The notes: generated from the sequence alone by a model not told the origin. A DNA stretch of 48,507 nt from CAZVEE01 sp964625525 (GCA_964625525.1 CAZVEE010000019.1:1-48507); one strand, 5' to 3'. Positions 33,242 through 42,632 are shown, counted from the stretch's first letter. Made by a program: numbers and translations.

Positions 33242-35131
33242 TTACGCGGTTTGCGCAATAGGCAAGTCGTCGTCCGCGTCTGCCTCGTCAAGAGACGTCT
33301 CGTCCGTGTCGTGCGGCTCATCCGCATCCTTGGTGACCTTGGTCACCCGCACCGGCCGTAGCAGAAAGGCGGGCACGTGATCGCCGAGACCGATCACGGG
33401 CGGATCGTCGTCATCATGGCGGCGTCTGCCGCCTCGGCGGGACCGGCGGTTCTGGTCGCGGGACGCGGCGGCAACGCTCGAGCGGTCTTCCGTTTCCGGC
33501 GTGCGGCTGCTGCGACGGCTGCCATTGCGCCCGCGTGTGTCTTCGCGGGAGCGCGGTTGTTCATCCTCGTCGCTCCGCGCGCGCGCTGGCCGGGGGGCGG
33601 GGCGCGCCTCGGCTTGAACCTCCGCCTCGCCCTCGCGGCGGCGGTTGCGCCCGCCCCGGCGGCCTCGGCGGCGCTTGCCGTTGGCGTCTGTCTCTTCGTC
33701 CTTGGTGTCGGCGGACGCCTCGCCGGTGTCCGGCGCATCCAACCCTTCGACCTCAATCACCGGGATCGGTTTGCCGATCAACTTTTCGATCGCCACCACA
33801 TTTTTGCCGTCCGAGGCAGTGGAGATCATGAACGCATGGCCCGTGCGCCCGGCGCGGCCCGTGCGCCCGATCCGGTGCACATAGTCTTCGCTGTTGAACG
33901 GCACGTCGAAATTGAAGACATGGGACACGTCGGGAATGTCGAGCCCGCGCGCGGCCACGTCACTGGCGACCAGCAACTGGATGTTCCCCTTACGGAACTG
34001 ATCCAAGACCTGCATGCGCACCCGCTGATCCAGATCCCCGTGCAGCGCCGCAACATTGAAGCCGTGACGGGTGAGGGACTTGAACAGCACCGACACATCG
34101 CGTTTGCGATTGCAGAAGATAATGGCGTTTTTCACATCGTTGGCGCGGATGAGCTGGCGCAGGGCTTCGCGCTTTTCCTCGCCGCGCACCTGACACACCG
34201 CCTGATAAACCGTTTCGGCGGTGGAGGAGGTCTTGGCGACTTCGATGCGCTCCGGGTTCTGAAGAAACTTCCGGGTCAGTTCGTTGATTTCGTTCGGCAT
34301 GGTGGCCGAGAAGAACAAGGTCTGGCGCGTGAATGGCGTCAGTTTCACGATTTTCTCGATATCCGGGATAAAGCCCATATCGAGCATGCGGTCCGCTTCG
34401 TCGATGACAAGCACCTGCACGCCGTTCAAAAGCACCTTGCCGCGCTCAAAGTGATCGATCAGGCGGCCTGGTGTGGCGATGAGCACGTCCACGCCCTTGT
34501 CGAGCTTTTGTTCCTGGTCGGAGAATGAGACACCACCGATCAGCAGCGCCATGGTCAGCTTGACGTATTTGCCGTACTTCTCGAAATTCTCAGCCACTTG
34601 CATGGCCAGCTCACGCGTCGGCGCCAGGATCAGCGAGCGCGGCATGCGCGCCCGGCCCCGGCCCTTGGCCAGCATATTGATCATGGGCAGCGTAAACGAC
34701 GCGGTCTTGCCGGTGCCGGTCTGCGCAAGGCCCAGCACGTCGCGGCCCTCAAGGGCTACTGGAATGGCCTGGGCTTGGATCGGTGTTGGCTTGGTGTAAC
34801 CAGCCTCATGCACCGCTTTGAGCACTTTGTCCGACAGCCCCAAATCCGCGAACAAGATCTCTTTGGCGTCGTCTTGGGCGGGCGCATTGTCGTCCAGGTC
34901 GGGCGCGTCCCTGTCCGCCTCGTCTGTGTTCGGAAGAGCGCTGACGGGCTCATCGCTGTCCCGGGGCGCCCCTTCGGTGTCGGCGCTGGGGTCTGCGTCC
35001 GCCTCGGTGGCGGGCCCGTCGTCATCGGTGGCAAGCGGGCTGGCAACCGTCTCGTCGGTCGCGGGCGGGGCCATGACGGCCTCCGGTGGGGTGGTTTCCG
35101 TCGTGGTGGTGGTCTGTGTGGTGTTGCTCAT
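33242..35131 (-). CDS. DEAD-box RNA helicase, RhlE-like, with acidic and RG-rich extensions
   Basis: 629 aa from ATG 35131; a GTG 25 codons upstream would add an atypical segment. An acidic, disordered N-terminus (1-90) precedes the two RecA domains: Q motif 'GYTKPTPIQ' (111-119), Walker A 'AQTGTGKT' (136-143), 'PTRELA', 'VIDEADRMLDMGF', 'SAT', 'ASDVAARGLDIP' and 'HRIGRTGRAGR'. It unwinds RNA for ribosome assembly or RNA decay. The C-terminal 170 residues are rich in Arg/Gly, then Arg/Asp, and close with an acidic tail. The gene has no clear Shine-Dalgarno and a long upstream untranslated stretch, as seen for cold-inducible helicases (inference). Confidence 0.95.
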   Translation of the reverse strand: MSNTTQTTTTTETTPPEAVMAPPATDETVASPLATDDDGPATEADADPSADTEGAPRDSDEPVSALPNTDEADRDAPDLDDNAPAQDDAKEILFADLGLSDKVLKAVHEAGYTKPTPIQAQAIPVALEGRDVLGLAQTGTGKTASFTLPMINMLAKGRGRARMPRSLILAPTRELAMQVAENFEKYGKYVKLTMALLIGGVSFSDQEQKLDKGVDVLIATPGRLIDHFERGKVLLNGVQVLVIDEADRMLDMGFIPDIEKIVKLTPFTRQTLFFSATMPNEINELTRKFLQNPERIEVAKTSSTAETVYQAVCQVRGEEKREALRQLIRANDVKNAIIFCNRKRDVSVLFKSLTRHGFNVAALHGDLDQRVRMQVLDQFRKGNIQLLVASDVAARGLDIPDVSHVFNFDVPFNSEDYVHRIGRTGRAGRTGHAFMISTASDGKNVVAIEKLIGKPIPVIEVEGLDAPDTGEASADTKDEETDANGKRRRGRRGGRNRRREGEAEVQAEARPAPRPARARSDEDEQPRSREDTRGRNGSRRSSRTPETEDRSSVAAASRDQNRRSRRGGRRRHDDDDPPVIGLGDHVPAFLLRPVRVTKVTKDADEPHDTDETSLDEADADDDLPIAQTA

Positions 35132-35708
35132 GGACAACCGTATCTGTGCGCTGTGGTCTGCGTCCAAGGACGCGTCACCCGGGAAGCCGCATTGCCTCCG
35201 GGGCACCGAAATGTCTGGTCAGGGGCGGCGTGCCGGCTTTGAGTCATCCATTAGACCTGCCGTTACGACCTCGCCTTGCTGCCAGGCGCAAATGAACCGT
35301 TTTATCGATCCGGATCCGACCCGTGCCGGTCCGGTTAGCGGCGACGCCGATGCACTACCGGCCTCGTCGTCCGTCTCCCCCAAAAGCGTGCGGATCCAAC
35401 CGTGATCCGACCGCTGTCATATCGCCCCCAGAATAGACTCGTCACCGTGAGACGCGGGTGTGCGCAAAGCATCCGCACACAGCGCACCAAGTCAGACGAG
35501 GCCTTGCCCTGGATAAACCCGAAACCATGCAAACAGGTTTCTAACAGGTGTCCCGGCATTTGACCTCGGCGGACGATAGGCAAAACCAGCCTTGAGTCAA
35601 ATGATTGAACTGGTGAATGCCCCGCAAAGGGCTGTTTTCGACCCTCTGACCGGTGGTTCGGGGCGACTTGCGTGGTTTATGCCACGCCAAACACATGGGT
35701 TCATCCTC
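35132..35708. other. 577-bp noncoding region between parE and the helicase gene
   Basis: No frame here looks coding. It contains two small hairpins: GTGTGCG (35458-35464) with CGCACAC (35474-35480), and GCGTGG (35670-35675) with CCACGC (35682-35687). The second lies 22 nt after the parE stop (on the minus strand) and may aid termination, though it lacks a U-run. The remainder should hold the helicase promoter and leader. A small RNA or 5' leader is possible but I see no family match. Confidence 0.5.
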
Positions 35709-37694
35709 TCAGATATCCAGATCCTCCACGAATCGCGCGTTTTCTTGAATATATTGAAAGCGCAACTCCGCCTTGCGTCCCATAAGTTGTTCTACCAGGC
35801 TGCCGGTCTCTTCGCTTTCCGCCTCGGGGATCACAACGCGCAAGAGCGAGCGGTGACCGGGCCGCATGGTGGTCTCTTTCAACTGCGCCGGCATCATCTC
35901 GCCAAGGCCCTTGAAGCGGCCGATCTCGACTTTGGCGGTCTTCTTAAAGCCGCTCGCCAGCAACTCGTCCTTGTGCGCGTCGTCACGGGCATAAAGCGTG
36001 GTGCCGCCCTGGGTCAGCCGGTAAAGCGGCGGGAGCGCCAGATACAGGTGTCCGTCGCGGATCAGCCCCGGCATCTCCCGATAGAAAAAGGTGATCAACA
36101 GCGAGGCGATGTGCGCCCCGTCCACATCCGCGTCGGTCATGATGACGATCTTGTCGTAGCGCAGATCCTCTTCCCGGTAGCGGTCGCGCACCCCCACGCC
36201 CAGCGCCAAAAGCAGGTCCGATAGTTCCTGATTGGCGCGCAGCTTGTCCGCGCCGGCGCTCGCCACATTGAGGATCTTGCCGCGCAAGGGCAGGATCGCC
36301 TGGGTGGCCCGGTCGCGCGCCTGCTTTGCCGAGCCGCCGGCGGAATCCCCCTCCACCAGGAACAGTTCCGTGCCCTCGGCCGTGTCGCGGGTGCAGTCGG
36401 CGAGCTTGCCGGGCAGGCGCGCCTTACGGCCGGCCGTCTTCCGGTTCACTTCTTTTTCCTGGCGCCGCTTGATGCGGTCCTCGGCCCGTTCGACCACCCA
36501 GTCGAGCAGTTTCGCTGCTTCCTGCGGGCTCGCGGTCAGCCAATGGTCGAAGTGGTCGCGCACGGCCGCTTCCACCAGGCGCGTGGCTTCGCTGGAGGCA
36601 AGTTTCTCTTTCGTTTGCCCCTGAAATTCCGGCTCCCGGATGAAGAGCGACAAGACAGCGCCCGCCGATGTCATCACGTCTTCTGGTGTGATGACGGCGG
36701 CGCGTTTGTTCTTCACCAGCTCGCCATAGGCTTTCAGGCCCTTGGACAAGGCCGCGCGCAAGCCCGCCTCATGGGTGCCGCCCTCCGGCGTGGGGACCGT
36801 GTTGCAGTAGGACTGCATGAACCCGTCGGCGCCGGTGAACCAGGTCAACGCCCACTCCACCGCGCCGTGCCCGCCCGCGCCATTGGCGCCGGCTTTCTCA
36901 ACCCGGCCCGTAAAGGGGGCTTCGCACACGGTTTCCAGGTCCGCGGCCGCTTCGGCCAGGAAATCGGCCAGGCCATTGGGAAAGTGCAGCAACTCCTGCG
37001 CCGGGGTCGCATCGCCCTCTTTCAACAGCGCCGGATCGCAGGCCCAATGGATTTTCACGCCCGCGAACAAATAGGCTTTAGAGCGCGCCATCCGGTAGAG
37101 GCGGGCCGGTTTGAACTGAGCCCGGGCGCCGAAAATCTCTGGATCCGGCTTGAACGAGACGGTGGTGCCACGCTTAGAGGTGGTGCCCTTTTTGACGAGC
37201 TTGGTCACGGGCAGGCCCCGCGCAAAGGCTTGGGTGTAGAGCGTTTTGCTGCGCGCCACAGTGACATCGAGGCGCTCGGACAAGGCATTCACCACCGAAA
37301 TGCCCACCCCATGCAGGCCGCCGGAGGTCTCATACGCCTTGCCGCCAAACTTACCGCCCGCATGCAGCGTGGTCATGATGACTTCAAGTGCCGACTTGCT
37401 CTTGTCCTTGGGGTGCGGGTCGATCGGAATGCCGCGCCCGTTATCCTCCACACTCAAGCTGCCGTCTGCCTCCAGGCGCACATGGATGGCCTTGGCGTGG
37501 CCCGCCACCGCCTCGTCCATGGCATTGTCCAGCACTTCGGCAAACAGGTGATGCAGTGCCTTTTCATCGGTGCCGCCCACATACATGCCGGGGCGCCGGC
37601 GCACCGGCTCCAGCCCTTCCAGGACTTCAATATCTTTGGCGGAATAGGTTTCGTCGTCGGGACGCTCACTACGGTTCGCACGGGCACGCGCCAT
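35709..37694 (-). CDS. parE: DNA topoisomerase IV subunit B
   Basis: 661 aa. It pairs with ParC to decatenate daughter chromosomes. The GHKL ATPase has 'EVLDNAMDEAVAG' (Mg/ATP), 'VEDNGRGIPID' and 'GGLHGVGISVVNALS'. The transducer domain follows. The TOPRIM domain carries 'LVEGDSAGGSAKQARDR' (about 443-458) and 'TDADVDGAHIASLL' (about 517-530). The ending 'RARFVEDLDI'-type C-terminus and lack of the GyrB insertion support ParE over GyrB. parC is not in the window. The gene is divergent from the flavin oxidoreductase. Confidence 0.97.
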   Translation of the reverse strand: MARARANRSERPDDETYSAKDIEVLEGLEPVRRRPGMYVGGTDEKALHHLFAEVLDNAMDEAVAGHAKAIHVRLEADGSLSVEDNGRGIPIDPHPKDKSKSALEVIMTTLHAGGKFGGKAYETSGGLHGVGISVVNALSERLDVTVARSKTLYTQAFARGLPVTKLVKKGTTSKRGTTVSFKPDPEIFGARAQFKPARLYRMARSKAYLFAGVKIHWACDPALLKEGDATPAQELLHFPNGLADFLAEAAADLETVCEAPFTGRVEKAGANGAGGHGAVEWALTWFTGADGFMQSYCNTVPTPEGGTHEAGLRAALSKGLKAYGELVKNKRAAVITPEDVMTSAGAVLSLFIREPEFQGQTKEKLASSEATRLVEAAVRDHFDHWLTASPQEAAKLLDWVVERAEDRIKRRQEKEVNRKTAGRKARLPGKLADCTRDTAEGTELFLVEGDSAGGSAKQARDRATQAILPLRGKILNVASAGADKLRANQELSDLLLALGVGVRDRYREEDLRYDKIVIMTDADVDGAHIASLLITFFYREMPGLIRDGHLYLALPPLYRLTQGGTTLYARDDAHKDELLASGFKKTAKVEIGRFKGLGEMMPAQLKETTMRPGHRSLLRVVIPEAESEETGSLVEQLMGRKAELRFQYIQENARFVEDLDI

Positions 37695-37810
37695 GGATAG
37701 GATAACCTCAACAAGTCTGGCGGAGAACGAAACCGGCCGCTGAGATGCGGCCGGACTTGAGTCGGGCCTAGGATACTGACAAACCGCGCCTGAGACGAGG
37801 GGGGCTCACG

Positions 37811-39127
37811 ATGACCGATCACTTGAAACTCTCAGACAGCCTGACGCTGCCATGCGGGGTTGTGCTGCCCAACCGCATCGCCAAGGCCGCCATGACCGAG
37901 GGGGTGGCCGACGGGCATAATCACGCGACCGATCGCCATGTGACGCTCTACCGGCGCTGGGCGGACGGCGGCCTTGGCCTGTCCATCACCGGCAATGTGC
38001 AGGTGGACCGGCGCTATCTGGAGCGTGGCGGTAATGTGGCCATCGAGGCGGGTCCGTCGGCCGCCGATGGGTTCCCGGCGCTGCAGGCCTTCGCCCAGGC
38101 CGGCAAGGCGCGCGGCGGGCATATCTGGATGCAGATCTCCCATGCGGGCCGCCAGACGCCCCGGCGCATCGCTCCGGTGCCCGTGGCGCCTTCGGCGGTG
38201 CGGCTGAACCTGCCAAGCTCGGAATTCGGCGATCCGCGCGCGTTCGAGGCCCATGAGATCCCCGACTTGCGCGACCGCTTCATCTTCGTCGCCGGCACCG
38301 CCAAGCAAGCGGGCTTTACGGGTGTGCAGATCCACGCCGCCCATGGCTATGTGCTGTCGGAGTTTCTCAGCCCGCTCGCCAATCAGCGGACCGATGACTG
38401 GGGCGGCTCCTTGCGCAATCGCGCCCGTCTGCTTTTGGAGATCATTGATGGCACGCGGGCGGAAGTGGGCCCCGGCTTTCCCATTTCCGTAAAGCTCAAT
38501 TCGTCGGATTTCCAGAAAGGCGGCTTCACCAACGAAGACTGCCTGCAAGTGGTCGAGTGGTTGAACGAGGCGGGCGTGGATCTCTTGGAGATCTCCGGCG
38601 GCACCTATGAACAGCCACGCATGATGAACACGGACGGTGTCGAGCCGCTGTTTGACGAACCGGTGCGCGAGAGCACGCGCGCCCGTGAAGCTTACTTCAT
38701 GGCTTATGCGGAAGAGATCAAGGCGGTCGCGCGCATGCCACTGATGGTCACCGGCGGTTTCCGTAGCCGCGCAGGCATGATGGAGGCTTTGGCGGATGGC
38801 GGCGTCGATGTGATCGGGCTCGGGCGTCCGCTTTGTACGGACACGGATCTGCCTCAGCGCCTCCTGGATGGCACCGCCGAGCGGGCGCCGGAATGGGAGA
38901 AATCGCTTTCCCTGGGCTCGGGCTTTTTCGGTCCCCAATCCTCCTGGAGCCTGATGAAAGTCGCCAATGCCCTCGCGGTGCAGGGGTGGTATTACCAGCA
39001 GATCTATAAGCTGGCCGATGGTGAGGAGCCGGATCTGAGCCTCAGCGTCTTTTGGGCCATGCTCGCCCAAATGCGCGAAGAGGCCCGAGCCGCCGGGGCG
39101 CTGGCGAAAATCGGCAGCCGCGCCTGA
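37811..39127 (+). CDS. NADH:flavin oxidoreductase, Old Yellow Enzyme family
   Basis: 438 aa, cytoplasmic TIM barrel binding FMN. 'VVLPNRIAKAAMTEG' opens the barrel. Substrate and flavin residues are in 'MQISHAGRQTPR' and 'GVQIHAAHGYVLSEFLSP', followed by 'LANQRTDDWGGSLRNRARLL' and the phosphate site 'LMVTGGFRSR' and 'VIGLGRPL'. It lacks the C-terminal 4Fe-4S and FAD/NAD domains of 2,4-dienoyl-CoA reductase, so it is a short OYE-type ene-reductase. The natural substrate is unknown, probably an activated alkene. A 105-bp repeat begins 4 nt after its stop. Confidence 0.93.
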   Translation: MTDHLKLSDSLTLPCGVVLPNRIAKAAMTEGVADGHNHATDRHVTLYRRWADGGLGLSITGNVQVDRRYLERGGNVAIEAGPSAADGFPALQAFAQAGKARGGHIWMQISHAGRQTPRRIAPVPVAPSAVRLNLPSSEFGDPRAFEAHEIPDLRDRFIFVAGTAKQAGFTGVQIHAAHGYVLSEFLSPLANQRTDDWGGSLRNRARLLLEIIDGTRAEVGPGFPISVKLNSSDFQKGGFTNEDCLQVVEWLNEAGVDLLEISGGTYEQPRMMNTDGVEPLFDEPVRESTRAREAYFMAYAEEIKAVARMPLMVTGGFRSRAGMMEALADGGVDVIGLGRPLCTDTDLPQRLLDGTAERAPEWEKSLSLGSGFFGPQSSWSLMKVANALAVQGWYYQQIYKLADGEEPDLSLSVFWAMLAQMREEARAAGALAKIGSRA

Positions 39128-39130
39128 GTT

Positions 39131-39235
39131 AAAGCGCTTTCAGGAAAAGTGTGTGCGGTTTTCCGCCCGGAAAGCGCGCCAAACCAAAGACCGAGAGCCG
39201 TTTCCATGATCTGGTTTTCAGTGAAACGGCTCTAG
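39131..39235 (+). repeat. 105-bp two-hairpin dispersed repeat, copy A
   Basis: Nearly identical to the reverse complement of 48371-48475. The left half is a nested hairpin: GCGCTTTC (39134-39141) with GAAAGCGC (39170-39177), and inside it GGAAAA (39143-39148) with TTTTCC (39159-39164). The right half is a perfect 11-bp hairpin, AGAGCCGTTTC (39194-39204) with GAAACGGCTCT (39223-39233). It lies between convergent genes; its CTA at 39232-39234 is the stop codon (TAG) of the minus-strand amidohydrolase gene. It resembles REP/BIME-type intergenic elements and may terminate or protect transcripts. Confidence 0.9.
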
Positions 39236-40275
39236 CGGTTCATAAACCCCTCAAGGCCCTTGACCACATTCGTGCCGAGGGCCTCCACCGCATAACCGCC
39301 TTCCATGATAATGGCGGTGGGCAGGCGCAAACCCGCCATGGCGGTGCCAAGCCAGGCGAAGTCATCCGGCACCAGCTTAAATTTGGAAATCGGGTCGTGC
39401 TCATAGGTGTCAAAACCCCATGAGATCACCAGCGCATCGGGCCCGAAAGCGCGAAGGCGCGCCAGCGCCGTTTCCAGCGCTGGGGCATAGCCATCCCAGG
39501 CCGTGCCGTGGGGCAGGGGCAGGTTCACTGTCGAGCCTTCCCCCGCACCAATCCCGGTTTCTTCCGCATAGCCCAGAAAGTAGGGGAACTCGTCGCGCGG
39601 GTCCGCATGAATATTGATCACCAGCACATCGCCACGCGCTTCGAAAATCGCCTGAGTGCCGTTGCCGTGGTGATAGTCCACGTCCAGGATCGCGACGCGA
39701 TCGGCGCCGGCATCGCGGAACCCTTGCGCACAGATCGCCGCATTGTTGAGATAGCAATAGCCGCCGAACTGATCCGTTGACGCATGGTGCCCCGGGGGGC
39801 GGGTGAGCACGAACACCGGCTCGCCGTCACCCGACACCATCCGCGCGGCCGTCAGCGCCGCATCGGCGCCCGCGCGCACCGCGTCCCAGGTCCCGCGCAT
39901 GATCGGCGTGCCCGCATCCATGGCATGGTAAGACACCACGCCATCAATGTGGCGCGGGCGCACCGCCCGCAAGGACCGCACCGGCCAGATCAAGGGCAGC
40001 ACATCCGGTGTGGTGTCGTCGCTCAAGCCCCGTTCCGCGACCCAGCGCGGCCAGACCGTGCGCAGAAAATCCAGATAATCCGCGTCATGCACCCCCAGAA
40101 TAGCCGCATCGTCATGGGCGTCTGGGTCCAAAAAGATATGCCCGCCAGCCGTCTCCAGCGCCCGGCGAACGATATGCGCCCGGTCGGGGCGTTCATGACA
40201 GGGCATGATAATCCCGTCATTCAACTCGCCCCGGCCATGATGCAGGGCATGGCGCTCTGTATAGAGAATTTTCAC
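39232..40275 (-). CDS. Histone-deacetylase-family amidohydrolase, acetylpolyamine amidohydrolase-like
   Basis: 347 aa, a usual length. The zinc-hydrolase residues are intact: tandem His 163/164 in 'RPPGHHAS', ligands D200 and H202 in 'DVDYHHGNGTQ', D289 in 'WGFDTYEHDP', and Tyr328 in 'MEGGY'. Members remove acetyl groups from acetylpolyamines or other small amines, freeing the amine for use. It starts with GTG overlapping the TGA of the binding-protein gene (GTGA), so the two products are made together. The stop codon is provided by the repeat at 39131-39235; the protein still ends at a normal family length. Confidence 0.92.
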   Translation of the reverse strand: MKILYTERHALHHGRGELNDGIIMPCHERPDRAHIVRRALETAGGHIFLDPDAHDDAAILGVHDADYLDFLRTVWPRWVAERGLSDDTTPDVLPLIWPVRSLRAVRPRHIDGVVSYHAMDAGTPIMRGTWDAVRAGADAALTAARMVSGDGEPVFVLTRPPGHHASTDQFGGYCYLNNAAICAQGFRDAGADRVAILDVDYHHGNGTQAIFEARGDVLVINIHADPRDEFPYFLGYAEETGIGAGEGSTVNLPLPHGTAWDGYAPALETALARLRAFGPDALVISWGFDTYEHDPISKFKLVPDDFAWLGTAMAGLRLPTAIIMEGGYAVEALGTNVVKGLEGFMNR

Positions 40276-41903
40276 GGTGTGCTGTCCTCATCCAGTTGGC
40301 CCCAGCGAAACAGCGGCTGATTGGTGGCCGTGATGGGCAGGGTGAGGCGATCACGCATGGCCCAGACAATCACCTGATGGTGCAGCGGGATCAGCGGCAC
40401 GTCTTGTTTAAAGACTTCCCAGGCCTCGGCGATCAACTGGTCGCGCACTTGCGGGTCCAGTTCCCGGCGCATGTCCTCCACCAGGGCATCGAAAACCGGG
40501 TTCGCGTATTCGCTCGCATTATTGCGCCGGTCGCTAACCAGCAGGAACGAGAAAACATACTCGCTGTCGATCGTCGCCACGGCCCAGCCCTGCAGATAGA
40601 AATCCGTCTCCCGATTATCGAGTTTTGGGAAATGCAGCGACTTGGTCTGCGCATCGAGCGTCACGTCGACGCCTACCCGCGCCAGCATGCCCACAATGGC
40701 CTGACAGATGGCCTCGTCATTGACATAGCGGTCATTGGGGCAGTCCAGTTCCACCTCGAACCCGTCTGGATAGCCCGCCTCGACGAGAAGCGCCCGCGCC
40801 GCGTCCGGGTCATAGGGCAGGCGGGTGTCCAGCTCCGGCGTCCAGCCATTCACGCCCGGTGCGGCGATGATCCCCGCCGGCTCGGCCAGATTGCGCATGA
40901 TCACCCGGCGGATGGTTTCAATGTCGATGGCCTGATAAAGGGCCCGGCGCACTCTCACATCGGCGAACGGATTGCGGCCTTCGATATTGGAGGTCAGGAG
41001 CTCTTCCCGGCTCTGGTTCATGCCCAAAAGGATCGTTCGGTTCTGCGGCGTGGTGTCCAGCTTGAGCCCCGGTGTGCTCTCGATCCGGCCCAGGTCCTGG
41101 ACGGGCGGATCCAGGAGGAAATCGATCTCTCCCGACAACAACGCCGCCACGCGTGTCGCGTCATTGTCGATCGGCGTAAAGATGATCTCATCAATCGTGT
41201 GGGGCTGATCGGCGAGGCCCCACCAGTCTTCATTCTTGGTCAGGCGCGTGCGCACGCCGGGCTCGCGGCGCTCCAGACGGAAGGCGCCGGTGCCATTGGC
41301 ATTGCGCACCGCGTAGTTTTCTTCCCCTTGGGCGTAATCCTGGGGCCGGGTCACGCCATGCTCTTCCGCCCAGGCCCGCGACAGGATCAAAATGCTGGTC
41401 AAATTGGCCGGCAGCAGCGGCGAAGGTTCGCCGGTGCGCAAATGCACCGTGAGCGGATCGACCACTTCCACCGCTGTGATATCCAGGATCAACGGGCGAA
41501 AATCCGAGGTCGGCGCCAGCGCCCGCTCGATGGAGAACTGCACGTCATCGGCTGTCAGAGGCGTGCCGTCATGGAACGTTACGCCGTCACGCAGACGCAC
41601 TTCCCACACGGTGGGCTCGATCGCCTCCCAAGACGTGGCCAGTTCCGGGACGAGGGTCAGGTCCGGGGCCCGCCCGATCAGCCGCTCATAAACCTGGGTG
41701 AGGGCGGTCAGGGTCGGCGTTTCGTTCTGGGCATGGGGATCGAACGTCAAGGCATCCGCCTTGGCGCTCCAGCGCAGCGTGTTGAGGCGTTGTTCGGTCT
41801 GCGCCGGCTGCGATGTCGCGTTGTCCTGTCGCGGTGCCTCGCCACAGGCCACGAGCAAGAAGCCCGCCGCACACAGAGTTACCATCGTCGTCAACAGCCG
41901 CAT
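40272..41903 (-). CDS. ABC-transporter substrate-binding lipoprotein, family 5 (peptide/opine type)
   Basis: 543 aa. A lipoprotein signal peptide with lipobox 'LVAC' puts the lipidated Cys at 20; Gly and Glu follow, so inner- or outer-membrane anchoring in the periplasm is possible. The SBP_bac_5 fold is seen in 'DALTFDPHAQNETPTLTAL', 'WEVRLRDGVTFHDGTPLTADDV', 'NGTGAFRLERREPG' and 'FADVRVRRALYQAID'. This family binds oligopeptides, dipeptides, opines or similar ligands for an ABC importer. No permease or ATPase genes are nearby, so it must share another transporter or act otherwise. Coupling to the amidohydrolase hints at an N-acetylated amine or peptide ligand. GGAGG lies 7 nt before the ATG. 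Confidence 0.93.
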   Translation of the reverse strand: MRLLTTMVTLCAAGFLLVACGEAPRQDNATSQPAQTEQRLNTLRWSAKADALTFDPHAQNETPTLTALTQVYERLIGRAPDLTLVPELATSWEAIEPTVWEVRLRDGVTFHDGTPLTADDVQFSIERALAPTSDFRPLILDITAVEVVDPLTVHLRTGEPSPLLPANLTSILILSRAWAEEHGVTRPQDYAQGEENYAVRNANGTGAFRLERREPGVRTRLTKNEDWWGLADQPHTIDEIIFTPIDNDATRVAALLSGEIDFLLDPPVQDLGRIESTPGLKLDTTPQNRTILLGMNQSREELLTSNIEGRNPFADVRVRRALYQAIDIETIRRVIMRNLAEPAGIIAAPGVNGWTPELDTRLPYDPDAARALLVEAGYPDGFEVELDCPNDRYVNDEAICQAIVGMLARVGVDVTLDAQTKSLHFPKLDNRETDFYLQGWAVATIDSEYVFSFLLVSDRRNNASEYANPVFDALVEDMRRELDPQVRDQLIAEAWEVFKQDVPLIPLHHQVIVWAMRDRLTLPITATNQPLFRWGQLDEDSTP

Positions 41904-41916
41904 GGTCAGCCTCCGC

Positions 41917-42624
41917 TTAACTGATCAGGCCCTCGGCCCGAAAGGAATAGATTGTCTGTCGGCCGACGATCATATGATCATGGACTTTGATCCCCAGCGA
42001 GCGGGCCGCGTCCATGATGCGGGTCGTCATGCCAATATCATCGCGCGACGGGGTCGGATCTCCGCTCGGGTGATTGTGCACGAGAATGATCGCGCATGCA
42101 CCCAACTCCAGGGTCCGGCGTACCACTTCGCGGGCATAGACCGGCGTGTGGTTCACCGTGCCTTTCTGCTGCATTTCATCGGCGATCAGGCGGTTCTTAT
42201 TGTCGAGAAACAGAATGCGGAACTGTTCAACCCGCTCATGGGCCAGCTGCACGCGCAGATACTCTTCCAGTTTCGACCAATGGGACAGCACCGGCTTATT
42301 CATCACCGTGCCCCGGGCGATGCGTGTGGCCGTCGCCTGAAAGACTTTCAGTGTGGTGATGGCCGTGTCGCCGAGCCCACTGATCTCGCGCAAACGGGCC
42401 GCTTCCGCCCCGAATACGCCGGCGAAACTGCCGAACCGCTCAATGAGAGCCTTGGCCAACGGTTTCACGTCCCGCCGCGGCAGGACCGTGAACAGCACCA
42501 GTTCCATCAGCTCGTAATCGGGCATGGCGTCCGGTCCGCCCTCTTCGAAGCGATTGCGCAATCGCTCCCGGTGGCCGGTATGATGGGGCTTGGCGGGCTT
42601 CGCGTCGTCGTCCGTGTCGTCCAT
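41917..42624 (-). CDS. radC: RadC/MPN-domain protein
   Basis: 235 aa from ATG 42624, which gives the usual family length; the frame stays open far upstream through the map gene. An N-terminal helix-hairpin-helix region (about 30-95, 'LREISGLGDTAITTLKV') precedes the JAMM/MPN domain with metal motif 'HNHPSGDPTPSRDD' (H183, H185, D194 region) and an upstream Glu in 'ADEMQQKGT'. RadC proteins were once linked to DNA repair, but their true reaction is uncertain. It starts 8 nt after map and ends 13 nt before the lipoprotein gene, so cotranscription is very likely. Confidence 0.95.
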   Translation of the reverse strand: MDDTDDDAKPAKPHHTGHRERLRNRFEEGGPDAMPDYELMELVLFTVLPRRDVKPLAKALIERFGSFAGVFGAEAARLREISGLGDTAITTLKVFQATATRIARGTVMNKPVLSHWSKLEEYLRVQLAHERVEQFRILFLDNKNRLIADEMQQKGTVNHTPVYAREVVRRTLELGACAIILVHNHPSGDPTPSRDDIGMTTRIMDAARSLGIKVHDHMIVGRQTIYSFRAEGLIS

Positions 42625-42632
42625 GGGCCGGA

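Noticed and set aside
35335..35583. 82-codon minus-strand frame between parE and the helicase gene
   Set aside because: No motif and no clear ribosome site; composition resembles noncoding shadow.
39151..39423. Short frames starting MCGFPPGK at 39151 and MRGFPPGK near 48455 that look homologous
   Set aside because: Their similarity comes from translating the 105-bp hairpin repeat, not from a protein family.
40296..41924. 542-codon open frame antisense to the binding lipoprotein
   Set aside because: It mirrors a well-supported lipoprotein gene, and its sequence has no recognisable domain.
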